A stretch of DNA of 64,000 nucleotides. Source: Pomphorhynchus laevis. Lineage: Eukaryota; Acanthocephala; Palaeacanthocephala; Echinorhynchida; Pomphorhynchidae. This document shows positions 46,301 through 51,082 of the stretch, piece after piece. The translations under genes and the position numbers were made by a program. Below the pieces are notes generated by a model that saw only the letters and a program-made list of their open reading frames with translations, made no database searches and was not told where the DNA came from. The stretch spans positions 351,909-415,908 of the forward strand of contig WNNJ02002652.1 of NCBI GenBank assembly GCA_012934845.2, given 5' to 3'. The stretch's first letter is position 1; each line of letters starts with the position of its first letter.

Positions 46301-46505
46301 ATCTAAAGTATTTTATTTAATTGTATTTTGTATGCGTGAATCAATTTAGTCCCACGCAAATACAGAAAATAATATACGTGAACAAATAATCAAGCTATTG
46401 TGAATAAATTTATCTTAAAAACTGCAAACTTACAAAGATTTCAAGTTATATGTTTCGGGAGGTTGTGCTTTGGTTATCGTCACTCTTCGATTGAATGATA
46501 AGTTT
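10272..46505 (-). CDS. Multi-exon leucine-rich-repeat gene (16 exons seen, partial)
   Basis: Sixteen minus-strand exons share one pattern. Each is 60-87 bp, is preceded by a pyrimidine-rich AG acceptor and followed by GTAAG, GTATG or GTGAG, begins with the last base of a codon and ends with the first two (usually CT or TT, completing Leu). Each then reads through without a stop as about one 20-29-residue LRR such as (L)DLSNNKLTLL or (L)NLNNNYLRQL. Phase-2 exons of 69-78 bp carrying one LRR each are the known layout of glycoprotein-hormone and relaxin-type LGR receptors; other LRR receptors use it too. Introns run from about 50 bp to 16 kb and are filled with PLE and LINE debris. Signal peptide, LRR caps and any transmembrane part are not seen; they may lie above 46.5 kb, below 10.2 kb or outside the window. 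The receptor role is inference. Confidence 0.8.
10391..10459 (-). CDS. LRR exon (69 bp)
   Basis: Acceptor TGTTAACAG, donor GTAAGAG. It reads NLNNNYLRQLNDLNKM, a clear LRR with the xNxL signature, phase 2/2. The next exon upstream found is 16 kb away at 26,478, across an intron that holds an RTE LINE, an RLE LINE and PLE pieces. Confidence 0.8.
10460..11170. other. AT-rich intronic stretch, no gene seen
   Basis: Nothing supportable beyond a short ATATATGATATATG-type repeat at 10,890-10,960 and, near 11,030-11,100, a PLE segment (GGGAGAAGTTTGCATCCCAA) that recurs at 25.07-25.13 kb. Confidence 0.5.
11040..11650 (+). mobile_element. PLE fragment with GIY-YIG endonuclease part
   Basis: The plus strand gives NTAGVVYLIQCPCGLQF, the start of the GIY-YIG domain, and then a frame of 80 codons with NCKLFILEHIIEENISILNQ, LLEKEYYWI and KPRSHGYRRN, the usual end of a PLE endonuclease. 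It is broken in between. The conserved segment GTTTGCATCCCAA...CACGTGATCACGTT precedes it at 11,035-11,095, as it does in the copy at 24.3-25.75 kb. Its tail is shared with the inverted duplication on 46.9-49.4 kb. Confidence 0.8.
12042..12280 (-). CDS. Chemoreceptor-like exon, copy 1 (239 bp)
   Basis: Bounded by acceptor TTAACTTTCAG and donor GTGAGTAAT. The 79-codon exon begins MLGIYWWCWINVCLVLQAVA, a hydrophobic segment, followed by a polar helix-like stretch (ITEDIGQVHNQEYLRDIQIK, RLQNNNALHC). A hydrophobic TM segment, a cytosolic helix and an IQ..RL..N block resemble the TM6-TM7 linker of insect gustatory receptors, but the hallmark TYhhhhhQF motif would be on a later exon that I did not find. 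Compared with the copy at 48.56 kb it differs mostly by substitutions plus one in-frame 3-base length change, with no stop in either. It may be a partial receptor gene or a decaying duplicate. Confidence 0.5.
12651..12691. repeat. Perfect 20-bp palindrome, 1-base spacer
   Basis: TATTGAACAGGTATTCCTTA is followed after one T by its exact reverse complement. The partner duplication at 47.97-48.0 kb has only one arm, so the palindrome was formed, or half lost, after duplication. Confidence 0.85.
12850..13330. repeat. Two SINE copies head to head
   Basis: 12,850-13,000 is a minus-strand copy (GATCGGATTTGAACTCAGAACG) and 13,070-13,330 is a plus-strand copy with the tRNA-like head (GTTGAATCGCGATA then GAGTTCGAATTCG) and the body ending in AATAGGAACAATACC. 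The B-box-like GTTCGAATTC is visible. The arrangement is repeated in the inverted duplication at 47.28-47.83 kb. Confidence 0.65.
13740..13965 (+). repeat. Dispersed repeat with short open frame, copy 1
   Basis: The segment TATCAATACTTAC...AAGATGACGAGAAACT (about 90 bp) recurs at 19,780-19,870. Here it is open for 64 codons (includes DNNCQDGKITKDDEKLSLLT); in the second copy the frame stops early. No family is recognised; this may be a repeat rather than a gene. Confidence 0.4.
13965..14420. other. GC-richer stretch, unrecognised
   Basis: Clearly less AT-rich than its surroundings, with partly open frames on both strands (plus: SPVGLTPGFLLKAKRRKASH and MKLKGKAITRFATITVKATP). I cannot assign it. 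It may be a fragment of a mobile element; 14,420-14,990 beyond it shows nothing. Confidence 0.35.
14990..18790 (+). mobile_element. RTE-clade LINE, nearly full length, decayed
   Basis: Order: three 5' tandem repeats (15,055-15,430); an APE-type endonuclease (about 15,700-16,330) with ERLVYLRLLVKEGKGITVVY, DLLDSTSVGYLLVLLGNL and a later ELS-DHYLVV-like end; a linker with MLDKPGKPKRWVMACWKRL; the RT (about 17,040-18,500) with GMKWQARIINVAFKSGKV, a GLRHGCPFSP-like block, DVEDFKYLGVLF and IHELRIMTKR; then a RHVLRMSRDR-like tail. These blocks match RTE-type LINEs that encode EN and RT in one ORF. More than a dozen stops or shifts, and an apparent small internal duplication near 18,090-18,230 of the EFKYLGVLF region, show it is dead. 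Confidence 0.85.
15055..15430 (+). repeat. Three ~120-bp tandem repeats at the RTE 5' end
   Basis: Units begin near 15,058, 15,175 and 15,305 with GATGACTCCAACGRC or a close variant, and each includes GAAAAGGYRKAAGAGAGTC and GATCATCAAAGGATAT. They lie just upstream of the endonuclease start, so they are likely the element's promoter or 5' UTR array. Confidence 0.75.
18790..20200. other. AT-rich intronic stretch, little content
   Basis: No gene seen. It contains the second copy of the dispersed repeat (19,780-19,870; TTTAATTGTCAAGATGG...GATGACGAGAAACTGAGC) first met at 13.79 kb. Confidence 0.5.
20220..20790. repeat. Pair of ~120-bp direct repeats
   Basis: 20,225-20,345 and 20,665-20,790 share TTACCTTAACACTTWGTCAT, an ATATCAAAYAATGAAA block and a TAGAAAGG end. 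Non-coding; family unknown. Confidence 0.55.
20860..22990. repeat. Cluster of an AT-rich dispersed repeat family
   Basis: Related segments at 20,860-21,110, 21,170-21,420, 21,660-21,900 and 22,560-22,990 share GAAAGCAGAAGATTGCAAAA or a variant, GATCGATATATTCGTAAATT, GCACTCATGAGGATTGATC and CTTTAAGTTAATGATAAATT. The same family occurs at 33,425-34,105 attached to a PLE RT fragment. It encodes nothing and is probably a non-autonomous element or PLE-associated 5' sequence. Confidence 0.6.
23000..23950 (+). mobile_element. RLE-type LINE fragment, RT N-terminal half
   Basis: After broken upstream pieces (DPYPARFDDISVENIKADA, AAGLSCTDAQF) a 195-codon frame at 23,304-23,891 carries LLVPLDKC, WEVSRRIIGNIIS, CGQKSGVETAIHSVRDAF, LQLDAENAFNILYRK, FRNVEYVCPWLS and SKEGFTQGD. 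These match fingers-palm blocks of a lineage of invertebrate non-LTR retrotransposons with a C-terminal restriction-like endonuclease, whose usual forms are RPIGVGE--RRIIGKAI, CAGQ-AGCEAAIHAM, DASNAFN-LNR and EGTTQGDPLAM. The first catalytic Asp (LDAENAFN) is visible; the YADD box is absent because the fragment ends. It lies in the intron of the LRR gene, on the opposite strand. Confidence 0.8.
24860..25070. other. GC-rich insertion inside the PLE copy, unrecognised
   Basis: About 210 bp, much richer in G+C than its surroundings, interrupts the PLE just after the GTGATCACGTTT segment (compare 11,095, where the segment runs on). The plus strand has an open end reading LLKAIAGWNKIYKDLPPSL then ALRDLAIGNYLVS and a stop. 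It looks like the 3' end of a foreign ORF, perhaps a LINE or other element tail, but I cannot name it. Confidence 0.4.
25490..25640 (-). ncRNA. Conserved PLE structured block (pseudoknot-capable), copy
   Basis: Nearly identical to the copy at 32,515-32,650: the helices CTGCTATG/CATAGCAG and GGCCCC/GGGGCC are both present and interleaved. The CCTGATGACCTCTAATTC box lies at its minus-strand 3' end. A functional RNA is inference. Confidence 0.45.
25969..26156. repeat. Tandem duplication, 94-bp unit x2
   Basis: AAATCAAAACTTAAAC... to ...ATATAACTTGATCAACA occurs twice in a row at 25,969 and 26,063 with almost no differences, so it is recent. It creates a spurious minus-strand ORF. The rest of 25,760-26,477 holds no gene. 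Confidence 0.85.
26478..26549 (-). CDS. LRR exon (72 bp)
   Basis: Acceptor TATGTCAAACAG, donor GTAAGTATT. It reads NLANNRDLTFEQNIFDSLTG and ends at Glu plus AT. NIFDSLTGLTE is the typical convex side of an extracellular LRR. Phase 2/2. Confidence 0.85.
26602..26682 (-). CDS. LRR exon (81 bp)
   Basis: Acceptor TTTGAACAG, donor GTAAGTGTT. It reads NCSFNQIRNVYFSGFLL, one LRR with a Cys at the second position, phase 2/2. Confidence 0.8.
26737..26805 (-). CDS. LRR exon (69 bp)
   Basis: Acceptor TTCTAAAG, donor GTAAGTGTT. It reads DLSNNKLTLLTIQWVRTPSL, a textbook LxLSxNxL core, phase 2/2. Confidence 0.85.
26933..27019 (-). CDS. LRR exon (87 bp, longest)
   Basis: Acceptor ATTGTGTAG, donor GTAAGTATA. 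It reads NLSFNDIEYLKYVNETTS and ends SILEV(L), phase 2/2. NET is a possible N-glycosylation site. Confidence 0.8.
27066..27140 (-). CDS. LRR exon (75 bp)
   Basis: Acceptor AAATTTTTAG, donor GTAAGTTAT. It reads DMSFNRITEFSKLYDILL, phase 2/2. Confidence 0.8.
27192..27263 (-). CDS. LRR exon (72 bp)
   Basis: Acceptor GAATTTTTAG, donor GTATGTCT. It reads SLINISGIDNAIDRMSCCKS, phase 2/2. Two adjacent Cys residues occur in the helix side. Confidence 0.7.
27315..27383 (-). CDS. LRR exon (69 bp)
   Basis: Acceptor GGAAATTTAG, donor GTATGAA. It reads NLYNSNLRKMKSDICQLYNL, phase 2/2. This and the six exons below it are separated by introns of only 51-127 bp. Confidence 0.8.
27384..29447. other. Intronic AT-rich stretch, no clear exon
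   Basis: No PLE or LINE homology seen. A minus-strand reading near 27,545-27,640 (QLSIDNSKLLSIKMMN) is LRR-like but lacks matching splice sites, so it may be a decayed repeat exon. Confidence 0.45.
29448..29516 (-). CDS. LRR exon (69 bp)
   Basis: Acceptor AAAATTCACAG, donor GTGAGTTTT. It reads KVNKVISNIELLAKHIFPCV, phase 2/2, with a weaker LRR consensus. Confidence 0.7.
30655..30714 (-). CDS. Short LRR-like exon (60 bp), tandem copy 2
   Basis: Acceptor GTAAATTAG, donor GTAAGTTTT. It reads NNYGYTCPAMYSNQNEFKY, phase 2/2. It differs from the exon at 31,578 at a handful of bases without any stop or length change. Confidence 0.7.
31578..31637 (-). CDS. Short LRR-like exon (60 bp), tandem copy 1
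   Basis: Acceptor GTAAATTAG, donor GTAAGTCTG. It reads NPYSYTCPTMYSNQNEFKY, phase 2/2. It lies in the same tandem duplication as the exon at 30,655. Confidence 0.7.
32083..32140. promoter_or_regulatory. Two overlapping, mutually exclusive hairpins
   Basis: CTCTGTATG-tgtt-CATACAGAG forms a 9-bp stem; the second half of that stem is also the first half of a 14-bp perfect stem CATACAGAGAAGTC-catt-GACTTCTCTGTATG. Only one can form at a time. The segment (32,075-32,220) is less AT-rich than its surroundings and belongs to no repeat I recognise. A regulatory role is speculative. Confidence 0.4.
32270..33430 (-). mobile_element. PLE copy: RT palm and thumb plus 3' region
   Basis: Two long minus-strand frames (33,428-32,934 and 32,944-32,660) carry PLE reverse transcriptase blocks: KYKYMDKIELTESLNILINQ, IFRQVKGVPMGGNSSPIIAD, the catalytic MFRYIDDICVFN, GVYLDMNIKLTLTKTTINLY, then FLHEHSCIPYNIKYNTLNNE, TICNDIGFLQNHLNNLIDTY and FLWMDNK. 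YIDD is the metal-binding box. The structured block and box follow at 32,650-32,515, then GTAGACTCAG near 32,320. The 5' end and the endonuclease are missing, and the RT is in two frames. This is the best preserved PLE RT in the window. Confidence 0.9.
32515..32650 (-). ncRNA. Conserved PLE structured block, reference copy
   Basis: Helix A is 32,536-32,543 with 32,578-32,585 (CTGCTATG/CATAGCAG). Helix B is 32,556-32,561 with 32,587-32,592 (GGCCCC/GGGGCC). They interleave (A B A' B'), an H-type pseudoknot with a 1-base A'-B' linker that would allow stacking. An 8-bp hairpin (32,593-32,600 with 32,608-32,615) and an outer GAGGAA/TTCCTC pairing (32,530-32,535 with 32,614-32,619) enclose it. On the coding strand, GGCCGAAAC and CTGATGA flank helix A. 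The structure is visible; function as an RNA is inferred. Confidence 0.5.
33430..34105 (+). repeat. AT-rich dispersed repeat joined to PLE
   Basis: Same family as the 20.86-22.99 kb cluster (GAAAGCAGAAGGTTGCAAAA, GATCGATATATTCGTAAATT, GCACTCATGAGGATTGATC). It starts exactly where the PLE RT frame breaks off at 33,428. Confidence 0.65.
33975..34545. repeat. ~130-bp inverted repeat flanking a PLE fragment
   Basis: The left arm (33,975-34,105; CTTTAAGTTAATGATAAATT ... GAACATTCCACTTTTTT) is matched in reverse at 34,392-34,540. The spacer carries a minus-strand PLE thumb fragment (34,300-34,112; FLQNHLNNLIDAF, LLWIDNKY). Confidence 0.8.
34735..35450 (-). mobile_element. PLE RT fragments, minus strand
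   Basis: Two overlapping degraded RT pieces: near 34,990-34,735 the segments around the YIDD region and the HExS-CIP block, and near 35,390-35,200 the SPIIAD and GVPM region. They resemble the copy at 32.66-33.43 kb and are heavily broken. Confidence 0.7.
35450..35770 (+). mobile_element. PLE RT end fragment, plus strand
   Basis: Encodes the NNEILRIATI-like and IGFLQNHLNNLIDTYFKLGY blocks and ends FLWMDNK at about 35,680. It breaks off inside the structured block (AAGAGGAAATACATCATTA). Opposite orientation to the piece just before it. Confidence 0.75.
35770..36769. other. Intronic stretch, no gene seen
   Basis: Moderately AT-rich unique-looking sequence; no element, RNA or exon could be supported. 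Confidence 0.45.
36770..36838 (-). CDS. LRR exon (69 bp)
   Basis: Acceptor TCTTTTGTAG, donor GTAAGTACT. It reads YTDYNINLLMFDLINNSGL, phase 2/2. Confidence 0.75.
36960..37040. repeat. Short irregular repeat of GACGTACATCT units
   Basis: Four variants of TGACGTAYMTCTTTAWA follow one another. No gene. Confidence 0.5.
37075..39000 (-). mobile_element. RLE-type LINE fragment, RT palm to endonuclease
   Basis: Minus-strand pieces in order: VPDNVATVI, GIQQGDSLIPL (the QGD-L block), ELNIWYLDDVVLGCA (the palm YLDD catalytic box at about 38,260), a VYPSDA-LGARIGNDLK block, and finally HIRNADVNRFIRMALDAAD, a GxSRND-KRSDGAILFPW block and a C-NTFSY end (37,300-37,090). The last part is the restriction-like endonuclease (R-PDG-L-PW). 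It is broken at many points and much of the middle cannot be read. Confidence 0.75.
39720..40095 (+). mobile_element. PLE RT fragment, N-terminal palm
   Basis: Reads DFSTLYTNLDLVDIKEALVK, YNNYNAYLTKIKPSNKYKYM, KIELIESLNILINQNYLKVG and CNSSPIIADLFLSFI. DFSTLYTN is the first catalytic-Asp block of PLE RT, missing from the 32.3-33.4 kb copy. Flanked by repeats of GGCAACTATGTAATCAGATT (39,650, 40,130). Confidence 0.8.
40205..40400 (-). mobile_element. PLE RT fragment, opposite orientation
   Basis: Short broken piece with the GVPMGDN and LN-LINQK regions of the RT, followed by A/T tract. Confidence 0.6.
40532..40818 (-). pseudogene. Ras-superfamily small GTPase fragment
   Basis: A minus-strand frame reads LLFVLVYDVSNDEIFTNVK, then FPVIILGHKVDLLGS, and ends KVKYLECSAKYN before a stop. 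VYDVSN is the segment after switch II, HKVD corresponds to the NKxD guanine-specificity motif (Asn to His) and ECSAK is the G5 motif. The P-loop and switch regions are absent. A possible acceptor (TTATCGTAG) lies just upstream, so it could be an internal exon, but the stop right after G5 and the changed NKxD point to a retrocopy fragment. It lies within the LRR gene intron, next to PLE debris. Subfamily (Rab or Rho) is not decided. Confidence 0.65.
40930..41950 (-). mobile_element. PLE copy: RT palm/thumb, minus strand
   Basis: An uninterrupted 123-codon frame (41,639-41,268) begins MFRYIDDVCVFNSNNFYSIC and includes GVYLDMNIKLTLTKTTINLY, RNIFLHEHSCIP, TICNDIGFLQNHLNNLIDTY. Above it (41,950-41,640) are broken SPIIAD and DFSTLYTN-like parts. 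Below (41,200-41,130) a stub of the structured block (CTATGCTATCAAGTTTCGGC) follows after a small deletion. Close relative of the 32.3-33.4 kb copy. Confidence 0.85.
42355..42432 (-). CDS. LRR exon (78 bp)
   Basis: Acceptor TTTTTTCACAG, donor GTAAGTTAT. It reads NIIQNYNPTERQFADYLDNL, phase 2/2. Confidence 0.75.
42480..42735. repeat. Three ~92-bp tandem repeats
   Basis: Units share TATATAAAGCATTTA, TAAAATTAAAACRATWAYGAA and AAAATACTGAT. They lie just upstream of the 78-bp LRR exon, inside the intron. Diverged, so not recent. Confidence 0.7.
42735..43559. other. Intronic stretch, no gene seen
   Basis: AT-rich, with a short TTAATTAATTAG-type palindromic tract near 43,030-43,080. Nothing else supported. 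Confidence 0.45.
43560..43631 (-). CDS. LRR exon (72 bp)
   Basis: Acceptor AATGATTGTAG, donor GTAAGTTAA. It reads DLRGNGFQFISNFVYLFKKS, phase 2/2. Confidence 0.8.
43845..45640 (+). mobile_element. RLE-type LINE, RT to zinc-knuckle region
   Basis: Starts near RELHPINTLASV. RT blocks: TASHLIPLNNIPGVRPIGIC, VVRRIVGRALIS, a LLLDARNAFNCVSREMA first catalytic block, LLSAEGFTQGD, then a damaged palm where Y-TND-VACFE stands for the YADD region. A 222-codon frame (44,720-45,388) then covers the thumb and connector (AKYLGRFIGTSEYVKSRVKE, AFSAYMLLTRAFQHRQTYIF, LPYQLGTGPVG). After it come CPCAARFDITHALSCPNG, a CxC..H....C zinc knuckle, and an HHNIVIDEISKCL block, where the restriction-like endonuclease should start. 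The endonuclease core is missing. Same lineage as the copies at 23.0, 37.1 and 59.15 kb. In the LRR intron, opposite strand. Confidence 0.85.
45640..46170. other. Intronic stretch, A-rich, no gene seen
   Basis: Adenine-rich 3' flank of the LINE, then AT-rich sequence with a repeated CATTYGTTCATCCTTTA segment (45,918 and 46,055). A 64-codon minus-strand frame here has no recognisable features. Confidence 0.45.
46170..46370 (-). mobile_element. Divergent PLE RT thumb fragment
   Basis: Reads SRIQNTIK-NTLDQESLRIAI then IFNNIDYLKKHLNNSIDTY. It aligns with the CIPYNIKYNTLNNEILRIAT and DIGFLQNHLNNLIDTY blocks at 32.7 kb but is clearly more diverged, so it is an older copy or another subfamily. Confidence 0.65.
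46434..46505 (-). CDS. LRR exon (72 bp), most 5' exon seen
   Basis: Acceptor TTTGTGTAG, donor GTAAGTTTG. It reads NLSFNRRVTITKAQPPETYN, phase 2/2, so at least one more exon must lie further up. Confidence 0.75.
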
Positions 46506-46929
46506 CTACACAAACACAAATACATTGAATACATAATCAAAAGGTTTACAATTTATATTTTTTAATAGTTTAGAGCATTTTAAGCGATTAAATGCAAAAA
46601 TTAATTTGTTTATATTCACAAAATCATTGCCAAATTTAAAATGTCCGTGCAAAATTATAATTCACTAAGAGATGTGATTAACTTTTACCATTTCGAGCTC
46701 TATTCATGTGAAATGCATTAAACCGAATAAAGTATTTCCTTTAAAACTTTTTTGTATAGATATGAAGAATAATAAAAAATGAGTAAAACTGAAGATGTCA
46801 CAGAAACAATGTACAAAAAGTTGAATGGAGGAGTAAATACAAAATTCGGCATATCATATTCTATTTCATGTTTATTGCTTCAAAAATATTCTGATATAAC
46901 CTAAATTAGATTAATGTTCTACAACTGTC

Positions 46930-49430
46930 CCAATTCTCTCATAAATCCGAATTCTCTCATAAACGATTTTAGAAATTTCATGTTGATTGAAAGCCTATTG
47001 AATCAATCAAATTCTCAGCTTTATATTAAAATTAATTTTCAACTTTATATTTGATCTTTTAGATGTTTATTAATAATTAAAAATTGATTAATTATAAGCT
47101 TTTTTGTCTATTTTTGCAGTAAAGTATATTTACTTGTAATAGGAGTACGAATTATATTATGGATGATCATGCATATATTTTATAGTTTTTAAAGCAAATT
47201 CTAATTAATTATTTGAATTGCAAATGAATTATAATTGCAAGCAAAGCACTTTTTCACATTGCTAAAAATCCAGATTATTCTTGTTGTGTCACGACATCAT
47301 ACTCACAGGTATTGTGCCTATTCTTGATACAGCAGTAGGCTACTAATCAGCATGTGTTGGTCTCATTAGCTGCTGAAACAGACTTATATTTCACGTGTCT
47401 AACATTATCCGTTTATTCTTTAAACTTGTGCTGATCCGATTCGAACTCATGACGGCTATATCGCGATTCAACATTAAATCAACTAGGTTGACTGTTCCAG
47501 TAGTGCAGATATATATTTCTGTTTATTATTTTGGTAGGGTATCGTATTTCAACGATCTGTTGTAAACCTACCTTAGGTGTGTGAACCGCTGTCCGGATCA
47601 CTGTTTTTATGCTGTCAACTGCTATGAATGTTTTATTATTTTACTTGATCGCATCTGCGTGCTAAAATTTTTCTATTTGTGGCAGAACATAAACAGACGT
47701 TCTGAGTTCGAATCCAATCAGGACCAGTGTATGTTGTATAAAGATAATAAGGGTCGAAAAGGGAAATGTTGGTTTTGGTCAGCAGATGATGAAACCCACC
47801 CAGAATTCAAACTAGAATTGGAAGTACTTCTCGATCAGAAATATACTCAATCCTAACTCATGTCCGGAAAAATACTAGTAAATTTGAATTTGTTGTTGCT
47901 TCCTGACTTTTAAATATTTATACCACCCTAAAAAGATATAGATCAAGATGTAGAGAAATATCAAAGTTTAAATTCCACTATTGAACAGGTATTCCTTAAT
48001 ATGACATTCTTTAACTTCTCTAAAATGTAAAGAAATATCATAATCATAACATATTTTCATTATGAGCTTTTTTTTAAATAATATAAGTTCTTGTTTTTTA
48101 ATATTTCAGTTGTTTAGTGATATTATTGATATTTTCAGATTCCAAACCTCACTTTTTAAAATGTTTTATTTTCGTTAGAAGACAACAATCATCAAGAAAT
48201 TAGAATTGATAAATGTTTTAAAAAGTTGCAAATAAAATGTTTTAAAAAGTTGCAAAGTATTCTAAAAAGGTATGTATGAAGCATATGTAAAAATTATTAA
48301 ATGATACAGAGCAAATTAAACATTTAGTTAAAAGATTAATAAAATAAAATGTTAATTTATTAGACGGGGTAGAATTAGAATAAAAAAATTTTAATGATCG
48401 GTTTTAGCATTTAAAATCATACGAAGCATGTATTTAAAAAATATTTATTATGATAGTATATACATTAATCTGTAATTTTTAATCTTGATTTATGCACATT
48501 TATTTTAGATTAAAAGGAATTTGTTTGGTACATCTTACTTTAGAACTTGTTAACTTTCAGATGCTTGGAATATACTGGTGGTGGATTAAGACGTGCTTAG
48601 TTCTGAAAGCTGTGGCCATTTCACATAAAGTGTGTGATCTTAGCAATAAAGGGTTAACTGGGATTGATGATATTATGAAGAATGCTACTTCCACTTTAAC
48701 TACAGAGGACATTAGCCAAGTACATAATAAAGAGTATTTACAAAATATCCAAATTAAACGTCTACAAAATAACAACACTTTGCATTGTGAAGAAATGTGA
48801 GTAATATATAATTATATAAATATACAGGTATATATTGGACAAAATGTTCTATGAACAAAATATGCACATGCAAAATGTATAACATTTACGCAAAATATGC
48901 AAAAGGTTCTAATCCTTAGATATAAAAGTGAAAAAAAAGAACACGCTTACACTATCCATAAATCGGATACGATTAAATAAATCAAAATATCTTTGACCCC
49001 ACAGCTTCAGCATTTTCTCATAAATGATGGATTCACTATACAGGTTTCCAAAAACTAGAACAAACTAACTTATTTTGAATTTAAAGTCATGATATCTTCC
49101 TCCCCAACACCACAATACTCAGAGACTGTTTAATCGTAAAAGCAAAATCATTAATTGTCGTTAGTTACAAAAATGCAAAAGAACAGATTTAGAGAGCATT
49201 TATACGTAAAACGAGATATAATTCAAAATGTTCTATGTTGTAAGAAATCTTTATTAGACTTCTTTACTAGACTTATTTTTATACTTCTATATTGATTTAG
49301 ACAAACTGATTTCTTTAGAAAAGCTTCCTGTATTTACATAAAGATCTTTTAGTTTATCTTATAAACTAAAATTATTTTTTCATTATTCCTTCTATATCCA
49401 TGACTTTTTGGCTTGCGGCTAACAAGATTA
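46930..49430 (+). repeat. Inverted segmental duplication, right copy
   Basis: Reverse-complement partner of 11,480-13,645. It includes SINE copies at 47,285-47,560 (minus) and 47,680-47,830 (plus), the chemoreceptor-like exon, and the PLE endonuclease tail near 49,350-49,430. Extra sequence (for example 48,000-48,260) makes it longer than the left copy. Confidence 0.85.
48561..48796 (+). CDS. Chemoreceptor-like exon, copy 2 (236 bp)
   Basis: Acceptor TTAACTTTCAG, donor GTGAGTAAT. It begins MLGIYWWWIKTCLVLKAVAI, then SHKVCDLSNKGLTGIDDIMK, and ends NIQIKRLQNNNTLHCEEM. The acceptor and donor are the same as in the copy at 12.04 kb. It is one codon shorter. The upstream reading that would extend the frame is not conserved between copies, so the acceptor sets the start. 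See the first copy for the reasoning on family; gustatory receptor-like is a guess from the hydrophobic pattern. Confidence 0.5.
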
Positions 49431-49653
49431 TTATTTGGTTTTGTTAAGAATAAGGATACCTTATTCTTAATGCTACTTTTATTTTCAATTTTTATGAAAA
49501 TAAAAATAACAGTAATTGTATCAGAATAAGGATTATTAAAGTTATCATGATTTTTTTACAAAAAATTAACTCCCTCTGATAAAAAAATGTCATGAGAATT
49601 ACATGAAGAATATGACTTTCTAACTGCTTTTTAACTTCTCTGGTAGTTGATTT

Positions 49654-51082
49654 AAAAATAGAGCAGGATCAATCACTAAATAAATTTATTTTTACATATC
49701 GCTAGCTAATGACTAAAAATATAAAAATATCACTATTTATACTTTGATATCGTCCTAATGATTATATGTATATCAGAAGAGAATCAATAAAAATATTATT
49801 ATTTGATCTTAATCAACAAATGACAGAAAAAAATATAATGTATAACATATTTATATGTTAAATAATGTATTTATATTTATATTTATAATAAATATAAATA
49901 TAACATAAACTGCTGTCTGATGTTATGCAATGATTTGGCATCATACAGTAATATATAATAATATACATAATACATACATTATACAATTTATAATTATATA
50001 TTATGTATATACATTATACATAATATATAATATTACAAAATATATATTATAATCGCGTGAGACTTCCCTCATGACTTCTCTGAACGTGATTTCGATCAAC
50101 AGAATCGAAATCCTGTGTAAAGTTAAAAACATCGCATACAATGCAGATCCTGGACAAGCAGAGTATATAACTGCTTTTCTTAATGAATAAAGGCTTATTT
50201 TTGATCGTTATCAATAATAATAAACTGGTTGGTCCTCAATTATGTTACATAATAATGTTATGCAATGATTTGACATTATATAATTTATAATATATATTAC
50301 ATGTTGTATATAATATATAAAATTACAATATATAGTATAATCGTGTAGGATTACCGTCAGGGTAAATTTTATATTGTCTTGGAATAAGGCTTAGAGGTCA
50401 TCAGGAGGAACTGCTATGCTATCATGTTTCGGGACCCTATTCCTCGATCCAACATAGCAGCGCGGCGAAATATATGCTCATAACGTATTTCCTATGATGA
50501 AATTTGATTCTCTAGTGTATCCTATTCTAATACAAAACATATTGTTTATTATCTATCCGTAAATAATTTTACTTAATATTTTTGCTTTTTAATAATATTT
50601 TGTTAATTTGTATATTGTAAATCAAATATTTTAATATTATTTTGTTGGTTTATACTTTTCCATTATAAGTAATAAATCACTGAACATAAGTAAAAAGAAT
50701 ATTATGTATAAATACAGTAAATTTATGTTAGAAACCGCAAAGTCATTTCGTGAGGCAGTTGCATTCACTCTTGTTGATAGTGACCTGGAAGATCATTCAC
50801 GGATATTTGAGTTTTTCGATTTAACTGATACCCATTTACCGGCCATTCGTCTTATCAAGATTAAAGGCGATTTGATTAAGTACAATGTAGACAATGAGAA
50901 TGAAATAGGCGCCGTTAATCTAACGCATTTCGTTCAAAATTGTTTAGATAACAAAATTGTGCCTCACTACAGATCACAAAAGTTGCCGGAGGATTGGAAC
51001 AATGGTTCAGTCAAAACTCTTGTACAGAGCAATATCATTTCTGTATCTCATGATCCATCGAAAGCTGTTCTAGTGGAATTTT
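49654..51082 (+). repeat. Left arm of a 1,429-bp near-identical inverted repeat
   Basis: Matches the reverse complement of 57,575-59,003 without gaps in the parts compared and with only a few mismatches seen. It contains an AT-rich microsatellite zone (49,840-50,050), a PLE structured block (50,390-50,530) and the first part of the PDI retrocopy. The arms flank 6.49 kb that holds other PLE pieces and an L2-like LINE. The similarity implies a recent event. Confidence 0.9.
50390..50530 (-). ncRNA. PLE structured block, variant in the inverted repeat
   Basis: Helix A (CTGCTATG/CATAGCAG) and the CTGATGACCTCTAAGCC box are kept, but the helix B sides here (GGGACC and CGCGGC) no longer pair well. 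An identical copy lies at 58,150-58,265 in the other arm. Confidence 0.4.

Noticed and set aside
47581-47856. 91-codon Cys-containing ORF
   Set aside because: It covers SINE copies that are part of the inverted duplication; the partner copy does not keep the frame.
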